A DNA stretch of 64,000 nucleotides from Molanna angustata (GCA_963576475.1 OY754968.1:19132234-19196233); one strand, 5' to 3'. Counted from the first letter of the stretch, positions 43,061-54,250 are shown. A program made the numbers and translations. The notes: a model not told the origin generated them from the letters alone.

Positions 43061-43740
43061 CCGACCGCCCTGGCACAGTTGATAAGCTTTTGCGCGGACG
43101 CGGGGCGTCCTGGGTTCGATCCCCAGCAGAGGAGAAAATTATTTAAGAGGACATATAAACCTAAACACCCCTATTTGAAATCAAATTTCTCAAATATGTT
43201 AAACAGTGTGTTTTTTTAAAAAAATACCCTAAGTATTTTCAACATTTCTCTAGTGAATGTTCGTGAGACAATTCTAAAATTCTTCATAATATCCCCTAAA
43301 TATATTATTTAAATTATCCCTTTTTATAGCATTTTTATAATTACTCCATAACCATGTGTCGTAGAGAAATAAATGTTTTATATGCTGAAAGAGTGCAAAA
43401 AATCAAAATGAATGACCGATAAAGTTTTTTCATTTTAAGTCAGGTTTGTTCTTAAAATACCAAAAATAAACAATTTTTGGGTTTCCGATAATTTAAATCA
43501 CGTATAAACCCTTTTTAACGCACGTGATAGTTCCCTTTCTAACACGTATTTTAATAGTGTATTAGGCGGTTTTGATATATCATGTTTTTAATCACTCAAT
43601 TTCGTTATATGTCTCCTTAAATTCATTTCTCAAGCAAGCATTGCTTCTCTAGGCTGGAAACACTGGTTAGTCGGAAGAAATCGCCATATGGCAATAAACT
43701 CGCCACTTAACGCAGGGTGCAAGGAATTGTTTATTTTTTT
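43061..43740 (+). mobile_element. SINE1 copy split by a TTAA MITE
   Basis: The head CCGACCGCCCTGGCACAGTT, the B box GGGTTCGATCCCC and AGCAGAGGAGAAAATTATTT lie left of the MITE. ATTCATTTCTCAAGCAAGCA, CACTGGTTAGTC, AGAAATCGCCATATGGCAAT and the CGCAGGGTGCAAGGAATTG tail lie right of it. Removing the MITE and one TTAA restores a continuous SINE1 that matches the 6.6 kb copy across the joint. Confidence 0.85.
43143..43620 (+). mobile_element. TTAA-flanked MITE (piggyBac-type target), long copy
   Basis: TTAA is at 43143-43146 and 43617-43620. The ends are GAGGACATATAA and the inverse TTATATGTCTCC. The body shows CTAAACACCCCTATTTGAAA, TTTCTCAAATATGTTAAACA, ACATTTCTCTAGTGAATGTT and ACCCTTTTTAACGCACGTGA. 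All are found (inverted) in the shorter copy at 9669-9996. There is no transposase. The target duplication is proven by the interrupted SINE1. Confidence 0.85.
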
Positions 43741-43814
43741 ATATAACAAAATAATGAATATGTCTTTGTAACAAGTATAAATAAATGATCAAAGATTTCT
43801 AAATTTCTTATGAT

Positions 43815-43938
43815 ATTGTCCCGGGTTCGATTCTCAGCAATGGAGAATTTTAAAATTTTATTGAAAAAAATGATCCCTATTATAGATTCTATGTTGATTG
43901 CTGAGCTGGAAATATAGGTTAGTTGATAGAATTTTTAA
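43815..43938 (+). mobile_element. SINE1 fragment fused to LINE-C
   Basis: CCCGGGTTCGATTCTCAGCA starts at the B box. The middle ends in GCTGAGCTGGAAATATAGGT, then TAGTTGATAGAATTTT. The sequence then changes abruptly to LINE-C (AAAAAAATGAGATCTTTCTT), so the SINE1 tail is replaced. Confidence 0.6.
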
Positions 43939-44335
43939 AAAAATGAGATCTTTCTTCTGCAACAAAAAGCTAAATATGGACCTGAGACAGCGGATGATGA
44001 GATGTTATGTGTGGTCTGTGTTGCTATATGGCTGTGAGACTTGGACATTGAAGGTTAACACCATGAACAGGCTGAAAGGTCCGCAAGATCACATATCTGG
44101 GTCACATAATGAGGGGAGAGAAGTATCACTTGCTCCAACTAATACTGAAGGCAAGATAGAAGGTCGCCGAGGGACTGGAAGGAGACAGATGTCCTGGCTG
44201 CGCAACATTATGGAATGGACCGGCTTCAGGACCGTGGAACAGATATTCCGAGCAGGACAGAGAGGGATTTGCCAGAGTGATAGCCGACGTCGGGGGTTCT
44301 TGACATGGCACCGGAAGAAGAAGATAGAATTTTTA
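43939..44335 (+). pseudogene. LINE-C ORF fragment
   Basis: An open frame to 44347 reads KMRSFFCNKKLNMDLRQR, MMRCYVWSVLLYGCETWT, LKVNTMNRL. After an internal deletion and a frame change it reads EGKIEGRRGTGRRQMSWL, RNIMEWTGFRTVEQIF. In another frame ITYLGH-like text lies at about 44090. The order of motifs matches LINE-C at 36.0 kb. The (GAAGAAGAA)-type tail ends at about 44330. It looks open only because indels happened to keep the frame; it is not a functional protein. Confidence 0.75.
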
Positions 44336-44425
44336 GGGTGCGAGTAAGCGAATTGGCGTTCGGCTATTTCTGCCTACCTTATTAGAGACTTGGCATAAAA
44401 TTTATGTTAGTATGATTATTCCAAA
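44336..44425 (+). pseudogene. LINE-B 3' end scrap
   Basis: TTCGGCTATTTCTGCCTACC, then TTATTAGAGACTTGGCATAA and TATGTTAGTATG, parallels the LINE-B ending SAYPARDMA plus TATG tail at 35.9 kb. It follows LINE-C directly. Confidence 0.5.
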
Positions 44426-45690
44426 GAATAATAAAATTTGGGAATTTGTAAGGTATTTGCATAGGTTTGGAAGAAATTATCAATAAAATATAATAAATTG
44501 ACTTTTAACTTAGTAAAGAAAAACTAGAATATGCCTTCCAATTTTACTTTAATGTCAAAAGTAACTTATAGTATAAATTCAATAAAAATAAACAAATTAA
44601 TCACTGGTCAGGAAAGAAAGCTAAGGATGCTTACATGAATTATGAATTATTTAAAAGAGGAGTTTTTAAAAATAAAGGTAACCTAAAATGTTAAATAAAA
44701 ATCTTTTATAAATTATTCTTGAATAGTTTCAACTGTTTCAGTTATTTAAATTATTTCTTAAATTGATTGACGTAGGTTTTTCAATATAGGTACATGAAAT
44801 AAAAATAAAAAAATCCTCGCAGATAGAATCTTTAAATAAATCTTTAAGAGTTTAGAAATAATATTTTTTGTTCAAGAAAAGATACAATTTCAAAGTCGAA
44901 AAAAAGATTATTACTTATGTATGAGTTAAAATTAAAATTATCTTCACTCTGTTTCTACTTCGAGTACTACTTATATATAATCATTTATTTTATTTGAAAT
45001 AAACTAGAAGTGCGTATTATTTACCATACAGGTGTTGGTTACATTTTGTTATTAAATAACAATAATAAGTATCTAAGTTAATAAGAAAAGAACATTAAAA
45101 TACACGCGTGACATTTATAATAATTGCTTGAAATTTTAATATTCTGTGGACATAAAATTATTGACCAAGAATTTGTTGATATTTACATCAATTTAAGAAG
45201 GACTCACTTACTTAGAGATTTAATCGAGAAAATAATATTTATACGGATGTTATGTTTAAATAATATATTACGAATACTTCATCGAAATGAAAGGTTCTAG
45301 CAGCAGTTCGATTAAAATATCAAATGTTAAAATACAATTTTAAAAGGAAAAAAGTACTGTGAATAAAAACGAGATGAAGTATTGAGATTCTGAATTTGTG
45401 AATAAAATGCATACAATTGTCTATCTTAAAACAGGTCTTTCCTAAATATATAGAAGTAAAAGAATAATAGATAGACAAAGATTAATTGGAGGAACTCAAA
45501 ACATTTCAAACGTTTCAAAAACTAAATTATAAGTTCATCACTTATTTCTTTTCTTGTATGTATTCCAAAGTGAAGAAAATAAATAAATTATTATTATTAT
45601 TATACAATTAATGAAAAACCTGTTTTGTAGCTATATGAAGATAGAATCCAAAATTATATATCTACTTTTGCTTACATTTAATTAATGTAA
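44426..45690. other. AT-rich block, nothing recognised
   Basis: A (ATT)n run at 45588-45603 may be another SINE tail. Otherwise featureless. Confidence 0.3.
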
Positions 45691-45775
45691 GAAACTGGCA
45701 TTTGACAATAACTTCGCCTCTTGCGCAGGGTGCAAATAACTATTGATTATGATTATATTTATTAAAAATACTTCG
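45691..45775 (+). mobile_element. SINE1 3' tail fragment
   Basis: GAAACTGGCATTTGACAATA, then ACTTCGCCTCTTGCGCAGGG and TGCAAATAACTATTGATTAT. Only the last 60 or so bases of SINE1 are present. Confidence 0.65.
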
Positions 45776-47782
45776 TTAGCACCTAATATCGATTAATGAG
45801 TCTCTTAAACGTAGTGGTAGTGAATAGTTTTTTAAAAAATATTGAGTAGGTTATAAACTATTCATAGTATATACCACCTATACAAATAGCATTCTCGAGA
45901 ATTTGCAATTGATAAAAAATATGTTTGAAGACAAAAGAAAATAATCTTGTGAGATATTAAAAATAAATAGTGTTTAATCAATTACGTATTGTGTTCATAG
46001 TTTATGAACACATTTTGTACATTTTAGCTAGAACGTTTTAAAAAATAATCTTCTTTTGAAATTGTATAAATATAATGAATATTAAAATGAGCTTTATCCC
46101 CATCACAGGTAGTAAAATTTTGGGCTAATTTATTGTCCACCATAAAATAAAATTTGATTTCTGGAATTTCATTCATAAAGTTTTGTTGATTTTTTATAAT
46201 ATAGTAAATGTTGTGCTTGAAATGTGTATATAAATAATGGTCGGATTATGGGAATATGCACACACTTCTACATTCAACCATGGGAATATATATTAAACTA
46301 TTTTTTTGATATTTATTTAAAGAATTTCATTTGTAACTGTAAAGTTATGCGTTCGTTATTTTTGCGTATTTTTTAAAATAATATTATATTTTTTGGATGG
46401 TAACTTCTAGACAATTAGGAACCATTCCCATTAGGAGTTGCTTTAGACCGAGTGTGACTAAATACTTCACATTTTCAGAAAGACAAATTTTTAGTTCGTA
46501 CATATTTATTTAACTAATATTAATAAATTAAAGTTTTGAATTATTTATTTGGCAATTACATATAGTGTAGTTTTTAAAAACATATGACGAAACCCTTATA
46601 AGGAAAATTTATTTATTCGAAATTAGCTAATTCTCACATAATTTTGAATAATTTCATTATTTCTTCGAAATAAGCTCATTAACTTCAAAATCAAAATATT
46701 CCTTAAAACCACGGCTTCTTATATTTTATTTTTCAAAGATAACACGGTGATTTTGAATGTATTTTTTTAAATAATTTATTTACACGAAATAAAAATGAGA
46801 ATTTTTGATGAATTTTAATGATTCATCAATTTTAAATTGAAACAGACTTGCAGGTATTTCAACAAATACTTTTCTTCATCCATCTAGGTGTCATGACTGA
46901 GGATGGCGGCCCCAATCAATAACTCGACGAATGATTTGCCTCTTTGAAGAAATGACATGTGCACATCGAAGATCTTCGGTAATTGAAGATAACAATACCA
47001 TCAAGCACCTATACATAAAATATTTAATAATTGAAAAGAAGCTATGAAAGTATTGTCACCCTCGGATAGTTGTTCATAATCATTAAGTAGTGTGTTAGTA
47101 TTGGGTCTTATGATTCTGTTGTAAGAATAAAAAGGAATTGTCAAGTAACATTTGATACTGTAGACTTCTTGGCATCCGGTCACATTGTGGGGGGCAGGAG
47201 ACCAGTTTGTCCAAGCACCTAGCTGTTGGCTGGAAGCTGATGTACCAACTACATTGGATCGTCCAGTGGCATACCGTGACTTCACGTCTATGTGAACAAA
47301 AAGAGCGTTTGCAAATATTCCAAGATTGAAGATACACAAACAGGATATGTCGTATTAACATATGTGTAGTTCCATTAATCAACGTATCGCCATGTATACA
47401 TGTTGGCAATAAGATAACAGGTATTTTTGACTCTCTTCTGATCTGTAATACCTGATAATGGAGAGTTTTTATTTTGAAATATTCAAGACATTTGATTTGT
47501 TTATTTGACTTCCAACGGGTATTATATTGAATGCATATTCTTCAATAAATACCTATTTGTTTGAACAAAATTATTTCTGGGTTCTTCAACACGTTCATTC
47601 CTTTCCCCATTACTGTGTAGTCTGTATTATTTAAGAATATTTTTCGTTTGTTTCGATGCTGTGTTGCAACGAAGAAAACGAAGTGTTTTATAATTTACGT
47701 TTATAAGCACTTGAGTGTTAGGTACTGCCCATAATCAACTATTTTTTTAAGTAATCTACACATTATTTATCATTTATTATCT
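45776..47782. other. AT-rich block; GC-moderate segment 46880-47400
   Basis: 46880-47400 is less AT-rich than its surroundings and holds two overlapping minus-strand frames. The rest has no feature. Confidence 0.35.
47001..47339 (-). CDS. Unrecognised 112-codon open frame
   Basis: The frame includes GTSASSQQLGAWTNWSPA, then PHNVTGCQEVYSIKC, and ends NILCIGA. Its composition is plausible for a secreted or extracellular protein, but I recognise no family. A second minus frame overlaps it (MPTCIHGDTLINGTTH). The first residues are encoded in AT-rich DNA and no splice acceptor is convincing. It could be an exon, a transposon fragment or chance. Confidence 0.2.
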   Translation of the reverse strand: MCIFNLGIFANALFVHIDVKSRYATGRSNVVGTSASSQQLGAWTNWSPAPHNVTGCQEVYSIKCYLTIPFYSYNRIIRPNTNTLLNDYEQLSEGDNTFIASFQLLNILCIGA

Positions 47783-48290
47783 TTCAATTGTGTACAGTGT
47801 ATACATACAAAAGTATACAATTTTACAAATTGCATATAATAAAAAATAATGCATACCTACTGGCGGGCTTATTTGCCATTGAGCAATTTTTTACAACTAA
47901 CGATATAACAAAGTATGACAAAATTATATAATATGTAAATAAACAAAAGAATGAAAGCGAAGAAACAATGAGAAGTTATGTACATTACACAAAAATAAAA
48001 AATAAAACAAACAAACAAAATTCTATATCAAAAAAAAAGGATTGGGAAAGGAGAGGAAATCGGGATCTGCCCCCCTAGAAAACGTGTCATTTAGCTTAAG
48101 AAAAGAAACAAGAAAATATGTATGGAAGTGACAACAATGTATGGAAGTGACAGTTGCCAGTCACGTGACAACTGTCACTTCCATACATTGAGTTATCTTT
48201 TCTTGAGTTAAATGATACTTTGTCTAGGGGGGCAGGTGTCTAGAGATAAATATTCCTTCTTTAATTTGTATTCTCTATTTATTGTTTACA
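47783..48290 (-). mobile_element. LINE-G 3' UTR copy split by a foldback MITE
   Basis: Minus strand: GATCCCGATTTCCTCTCCTT, then a long T-rich UTR, then GTTAGTTGTAAAAAATTGCT, CAATGGCAAATAAGCCCGCC. This parallels the 33.7-34.0 kb copy. The segment right of the MITE (CAGGTGTC, TAGAGATAAATATTCCTTC) corresponds to CAGGTGTTGTCAGATAAATA at 34.0 kb, so the MITE at 48067-48235 landed inside the UTR. Confidence 0.6.
48067..48235. mobile_element. Foldback MITE with CTGCCCCCCTAGA ends
   Basis: CTGCCCCCCTAGAAAACGTG, then TCATTTAGCTTAAGAAAAG, pairs with the inverse at the right end (TTTTCTTGAGTTAAATGATA, then CTTTGTCTAGGGGGGCAG). The middle carries ATGTATGGAAGTGACA twice in direct orientation and once inverted (TGTCACTTCCATACAT). 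The whole element folds back on itself. Confidence 0.75.
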
Positions 48291-48360
48291 TTTAGTTTTA
48301 ACATGGAACTCTGCTTCAGAAACTCAAAAATTAATTCAATTTTGATACACCCAAAACTTT

Positions 48361-48391
48361 CTCGTGGACAAGTTATTCGCTTGTCCACGAG
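48361..48391. repeat. Perfect 12-bp hairpin with 7-nt loop
   Basis: CTCGTGGACAAG, TTATTCG, CTTGTCCACGAG. The stem is GC-rich and without mismatch in AT-rich surroundings. A T-rich context follows only loosely, so it is not called a terminator. Confidence 0.85.
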
Positions 48392-49293
48392 AGTTTAGAT
48401 TTCCAGAAAATAGTCGCGTTTAACTTAAACTAAACTGGTCATATATCACAGCTAGAAATTCAACTGAGTGCATCTTTATTTTGATGACAGCTGTCATCCT
48501 GGCGTCAACGCGAATCCCTTTGGTCAAGAAGTATAGCATCATACAAATTATTAAGAATTTTTACATTCATGAACCGTGTCAAAAAAATGTTCCATCAGGA
48601 AAACAGCCTACATAGAGATACATAAAAGAATTAGACAGAGTCAATATGGTGATTAACTATGTTCGCAGTTTCAGTGTGAACGAACCTTTTAAGTGAAAAT
48701 TAACGGCGTTTCATCCATTATTATTATAATTATAAATGAGTAGATACTATTATTATAGAGAAGACCTGGAAGTAAAACAACGTTTCAGGTAACTCCTGTC
48801 CATCGCAAGCCCTGAAAACAACAGAAGTGAGCAGTGTTTATGCTAAATAAACAGTAATACAGTGACACCAGTCAGGGCAAGTGTCAGGGCCCCCCGCGTA
48901 TCGTGCCCGGGGGCGGAGTGAAGGATGACCCGACCGGGTCCCTCGCGTAGGTGGGGTGTTTAAGTCACGGTTCTAGAACCCTATTTCAGTCAAATTCTCT
49001 GAATATCTTCAATAATAATGCCTCGACTTTGTATATCATTCAGTACAATACAACAATATTTATTACAGCCTTCATTCGGATGACGCGTTAAGTATTTATA
49101 TACTATCGTGACTTCCAATACAAATTACTGATTCGTTGTATATTTGAATGACTAACTACATGTAAAATGTATTATGCTGAAATTTATTGAGACCATGATA
49201 TTTTCGTAATAATTGTATCTTAATGTGTCTGGTAATTCATCTTGGGAGGTTCCTACAAGCATTGTAAAGTTATGTAGGTATTATTCAAAATAT
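48392..49293. other. Unannotated block with GC-rich segment 48860-48980
   Basis: CAGGGCCCCCCGCGTATCGT, GCCCGGGGGCGGAGTGAAGG and CCCTCGCGTAGGTGGGGTG form the GC-richest segment of the window. It may be the 5' region of a retrotransposon or a single-copy regulatory element. I could not decide from sequence alone. Confidence 0.35.
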
Positions 49294-50211
49294 ACTAGTT
49301 GCATGTAATATATGAGATCCAAATGTCGATGGCTATAGTATGTATAATTGAAGAATACGTACCATACTATTAACACAAATTAATAAATATTTTAAGATAC
49401 TTTGTTTTCTATATAAAACATGTATGTATGTATGTCGGGATAGGATAGTATGGAGGTGAGTCTGTTTTTCTACCCAGAATATGAAAACAGCATGATTTTA
49501 TGTATGTATGTTTGGAGATTAAGTATCAAACTATTAAGTCTTCTTAGATATAATGTATAGGCCACTGCCATACAAATTTTATGAAGCGATGTCGTCACTA
49601 AATTCAAATTTTATAAAACTTTTAAAAAAAGTTTTGATGTACCTACTAGTACACTTATAATATTTTTTATAACAAATTAAATTATATAGTTGGGGTGTTT
49701 CGACTATTTAGATATTTTTAAAAACACAAATTTATCATAAAAAAATGTTTTTCTAAAAAAAAAATTTGAGAAAGAAAGATTTTTTATTTGTCTATATTTA
49801 TACCAATTTTCAGCGTTCTAGTTTTTATGGTTTTTGAGATATATGGAAAAATAAAGTGAAAATTCAAAAGTTGATAACCCCTGACTGAAACAAAAATTAA
49901 AAATATAAAAGTTTTGTATTCCTTTTTTTAATATTTTTTCTGAAATTTAAGCTCTGTGCATTGAGCGGATCAGAAGTTATAAGGGACGGACGGATACACA
50001 GACACACACTAAATGTTTTACTCCATATTCTGAGTAAATCCGGATATAGAACATAATATGCAGTGATGCCTCTAAGTTGGTGTTTTTTGACTTCAGAGTT
50101 AGAAAAACCGTGAAAAATATAGACCCTGCATACAAATCTCGCGTATCCTGGCTCGATACTTTGTCGATATGTTAAGAGAATAAAATTCTCTTGAACAAAT
50201 CGACAGTTGGA
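49294..50211 (-). mobile_element. Helitron-like non-autonomous element, copy 4
   Basis: The most diverged copy (918 bp). ACTAG at 49294-49298 is the inverse 3' end, followed by TTGCATGTAATATATGAGAT. The 5' end, TCGACAGTTGGA, is at 50200-50211. The dinucleotide tract has shrunk to ACACAGACACACACT near 49995. The flanking bases do not follow the A/T rule. Confidence 0.7.
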
Positions 50212-51634
50212 AAAAACTACGTAAAAATAAGAGTAGGCAACTATATGTTGGAAAAAAATATTGTGAAATTTGTGATCGTAAAGAATTTTAGAAGGTACTT
50301 TTCATTTACTCGTTAACTCCATTTTTATATGTATGCCAGCACATGCCAATAAACAATATTTGATCATATATTTTAAGATAAACATTATACCTACAAAAAA
50401 TAACATTAATAAGAAATTTAGCTCTTAAACTAGTTATGCAAAACATCGTGTCATTGAGTGTTTGAAATTGAATTATCAATCAGTAACGTATTCATATTTT
50501 TTATATACATGCTCTGAACCAATTAAGTTTAATAAGAATTAAAATGAAATAAAAACTAAAATGGTTGGAATTACAAAAAGGCGTAGATTATGAAAATTGA
50601 TAGATTAAATTTAGTAACAATATGTTGTAGTTAAAGCAAACAGAAGTTACTTTTATGAACATTTATTTTCGATTTATAAAACGGTATTCTGGTTTTCATA
50701 TCTAATTTATTCTTCTCAGTGCAGATCTTATGTGGGTTCAATATCTCTGGCCGAAGCCTAAAACAGTGACAAGACGAAAATCATTGTATAACAATTTGTA
50801 TGAGACAATACACGGCAGTGATTGATGTTCAAATCTCGCGTCTTGTGTAGCAAAACGGAGCTGATCAGGCAGGTACATGGGATTAATCTCTCGTATCGGA
50901 GTGGTCCGATAGACGAGGGAGACGGCTTCGATAACGAAAGGGACGGATCTACCTCGGTTTTGTTTTTCGGTCTAATGTTTGTCTTTTGTACGGTGCTGGC
51001 TTTCCTCTTTAATCCGATTTGCTTCGCCTTCTTTTTACCGAACATTTGTCCGCGTCGGCTCCCGATACCCTTGACAGCATCACTCCCCTCCCAGCTTCCT
51101 CTTTCTCTCGGTGTCTATTTAGTAAACCTGTGTTCGGTTGGCAAGTGACATTTACAGATTTTTTTCCACTCCCCCTGGGATACCTCCAGCGCTAACTTAA
51201 TAAACTGCCCATGGATTGTGCTGGGGTTCTGTGTCTGTTGTCTATCCTCTGGACTCCCGATAGATTACATATGTATAAAACCACTTCTAATAGCTACACA
51301 CTAAAATAAGTTAGCTTAGAAATGTTTTTAGTACATTGCGATGTTGTTTATTTAAGCATTTATAAGAGCGTTCTTAAGTATGACAAATAATATGGCATCA
51401 TTTGTTTAAATTTGTATTTATGCGTGTTTTGTACATTGGACCGACATGCTTTTTGAAAAATATGCGAAAAACTAAAGAGGTCCTTGTTTATAATTTTGAA
51501 TTGATATTTGCTAAGTTACACGACTGGATAAAAATAAGAACTGATGAGGTCAGGAATAATAACTGTCCAAACTGCCCAGGATAAAGATGCTTATTCTCGT
51601 GTGATAGAGCCTGTGAAACCTGATACGACACTTG
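50212..51634. other. Single-copy block; GC-richer 50740-51260
   Basis: 50740-51260 is much less AT-rich than the rest and is open in several frames on both strands. The remainder is featureless. Confidence 0.35.
50758..51045 (-). CDS. Unrecognised lysine-rich open frame
   Basis: The minus-strand frame starts MFGKKKAKQIGLKRKAST, VQKTNIRPKNKTEV, continues DPSLSLSKPSPSSIG and ends VLSLF before a stop. The basic N-terminus and reasonable ATG context (ACAAATG) are suggestive, but the second half becomes low-quality sequence and no domain is known to me. It could be a first exon, with coding ending well before the stop, or chance within a GC-richer regulatory segment. The plus-strand frame over the same DNA is an alternative. 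Confidence 0.2.
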   Translation of the reverse strand: MFGKKKAKQIGLKRKASTVQKTNIRPKNKTEVDPSLSLSKPSPSSIGPLRYERLIPCTCLISSVLLHKTRDLNINHCRVLSHTNCYTMIFVLSLF

Positions 51635-52235
51635 AAGAATACATACATACATCTATACTATCACGCCATGTCCTTCACGGGATAGGCAGAGAGAACCGAA
51701 CGCCACACTTTTCTATCTTGACACATTCATACATCATCTTATACATGAACGTCTGTTGATCACGCTTCTTATATTTCCGTCTTTCAGAATATCGTTCAAA
51801 TGGTCATGCCATCCTGTTCTTAGGCGCCCCCGACCTCTATTCCGTTTCTGTGAGCTTTGAACATTTTCTTCGTCAGGCGTTCTTCATTCATTCTTCCCAA
51901 GTGGCCAAATCATCGCAATATGTTTACTTTTATTCTGTTACCTATATCTTTCTTTATCTTACATAATTTCTTTGTGTCTTCGTTTCGTACTCTGTCATAC
52001 ATCGTTCTGTTACAAATTCTTCTAAGCGATTTTATTTCAACTACATTTATTCTGCTTTCGTGTAACTTCTGCCATGTCCAGGTTTCATAATCGATCATTC
52101 TAAGTTCTCCATTCACTCTGTTTCCTGCCATAACTCTTCTTTCGATCAGGAAGTCCATTCCGTTGGATAGACATATTCGTCGACTTGCTCGAGCCATACA
52201 TTTTCTACTTTTATTTGACACGCTGTTCTGCTCTC
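51635..52235 (-). pseudogene. LINE-B ORF fragment with 3' tail
   Basis: The frame ending at 51910 reads RVMAGNRVNGELRMIDYE, TWTWQKLHESRINVVEIK, SLRRICNRTMYDRVRNED, KVNILR. A TGA then replaces the W of the expected WFGH. Further on come NEERLTKK and, near the end, VLSAYPVKDMA in another frame. The 3' end is GGACATGGCGTGATAGTAT plus a CATA-type repeat (in plus orientation ATACATACAT at 51640). It is the most informative LINE-B copy for reconstructing the gap in the 35 kb chimera. Confidence 0.75.
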
Positions 52236-53814
52236 ACTCTTTTCAAAGAATATTACCATTACACTAGAAGAAGAAAACATAAAAAGTATTTATAATTTTG
52301 GATTGGTATATAAATAAAAATGCACACTTAACTTATAATCTGGGGAGAAGTTTTGAAGGTCTCAGAAGTAAATTCAATTATGGGGCTGTTTTGGGGTTCG
52401 GTGTGAATCGACATGGATTAATGAAGACATTTTTCACATTACACAGAGGAATTCGTACATTACAATCTCATTCAATGCTTTTGTGCAATAACTTAAGTAC
52501 AGGTTCACACACCTAAACATACATTATGATCTTTATTATAACAAATGATGAATCTTTCACTGAATAATCCCCTCAGCGATTAAACATGCAGTATACAGTA
52601 GATATAACTATAATGTTTAGAGATGATGGATATCGAAAAATGAGAATGGACAAAGGAAAATCAGTTATACTTTTGCAAAAAAAATAGTCAATAGCTGACT
52701 TCTAATTACAGTTATCAAGTGTTTTAAGTTTTTGTAACGTTATTAGGAATAAACTTGTTGCATGTAACACATGATACCGTAAATCTAAAATCTACAATAT
52801 TAGAAAGTTCCTATTTTAGTTACAATAGTTACTGGTATTGTTTTTGTTTTTTTTTTTAATAATAATATTATTTTAGTTACTTAAACTGATTCCAGCATAG
52901 TGGATTACACACTTTCTTGCGTGCTATTCTTGTTTGTGTTTTATCAGTGTCTTTGAATGCAAAATAACAAATAAGGCATTAAGTGTAGAGCTGATGTAGA
53001 GATAGAATTTTGAATTAACTAACATATTCTGTTAACGGAATTTCAATAAGTAAAGTAAGAAAAATTTGCTTATGCAATGAATATGAATAGGATATTCAGA
53101 AAAAAATACACGTGAACATAGAAGAGAGTGTCGTAGGACCACGAGGTTATTATCCAGTTGAACTATACGTCATTTAAAGATATTATGAAAATATTACGAA
53201 TATAAATTTACCAAATTAGATTAAACGGATAAAAAAAATATATGTTGAAGACAGGCAAAAATTATGAGAGCATTCATTTGAATTTCAAGCACAGTCACAA
53301 CACAAAACATAATATTATATTATTTAATGTTTCCACTTTTAGAATAAATTAACTTTATTGCAATTATCACAGCAATTTACTTATTATTAAATATCAAATA
53401 TATTTTTTTAAAAAATACTAACTTGGTGTCGTCGTAAATAATTTCTATAGACGGAGTCTCATAAAAATAATCATGACATCATGAAATATAAAAAAAATAT
53501 ATACATATTCAGTCACGCTTGTTAAATAACCGTCTTAATGGACATTAATGGTGTCCAAAGAATGGATACTTTCTCAATAATTTAATTAATAATACAAAAC
53601 GATACGATAAGTAATAAAATTTATGAAAAATGATCGTGTCCCAAGAGACTCGAATCTGAATTGCAAATAATATTTTTATTAAAAGTTATAATTGTTTAAA
53701 ATAGAAACGATGAGCACTATATCATATTCCGGTCCCATAACAAATTATTGTATGTGTTGCTATAACCGTAAACATTTATATTGGCAATTAGCTACGTAAT
53801 TTTGTCGTAATATC
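52236..53814. other. AT-rich block with a solo Helitron terminus
   Basis: A frame at 52298-52516 (+) (LGRSFEGLRSKFNYGAV, then VNRHGLMKTFFTLHRGI) is unrecognised and probably chance. Apart from the Helitron terminus at 52752-52774 nothing is seen. Confidence 0.3.
52752..52774 (-). mobile_element. Solo 3' terminus of the Helitron-like family
   Basis: AACTTGTTGCATGTAACACA, then TGA, is the inverse of the family 3' end with one substitution in the terminal motif (CAAGT instead of CTAGT). The rest of the element is absent. Confidence 0.6.
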
Positions 53815-54075
53815 TATTTACTTATCTTTTAATCTTTATTTACTCTACAAATATTTACTTATTTACTGATCCCGATTTCCTCTCCTTGTCCTTTCCCTAT
53901 TTTTTTTGGTATGAAGTATTTTCATTTTTTTGTTTAAATTGTAATCTTAGTGTAATATATATTTTCTTTGAATTTTAAGCTGTCATTCTGTCTGGTTGTT
54001 GGAAGACTCATAAACTGGTTGTTTGGAAGAAATTGCCTAATGGAAAATATCTTTGGTTATATTATATGCAAAAAT
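53815..54075 (+). mobile_element. LINE-G 3' UTR copy
   Basis: CTGATCCCGATTTCCTCTCC, TTGTCCTTTCCC and a T-rich tract lead to ACTGGTTGTTTGGAAGAAAT, then TGCCTAATGGAAAATA. The right arm of the stem-loop is damaged (GGAAAAT for GGCAAT). A GTCTGGTTGTTGGAAGA segment just upstream is a partial tandem duplicate of the tail. Confidence 0.6.
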
Positions 54076-54250
54076 ATAAATAAATTTTTGGTAGATATCT
54101 AAATAAACCTATTGTAGATAATGCCTTATTTAACTTATCAAGTATTAAGTATTAAGTTTTTTCGTTCATATAGTCATATAGAAGTTCATAACTATAAATT
54201 TTATTAAATAAATAATTCAATTTATGTTTAGATTATTTTATCATTTTAAC

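Noticed and set aside
43898..44347. 149-codon frame as an intact reverse transcriptase gene
   Set aside because: Motif order compared with LINE-C at 36.0 kb shows an internal deletion and a frame change. It starts in SINE1 sequence and lacks the catalytic domain.
48361..48391. Rho-independent terminator
   Set aside because: A hairpin exists but the context is eukaryotic, and no U-run follows directly and no gene precedes it.
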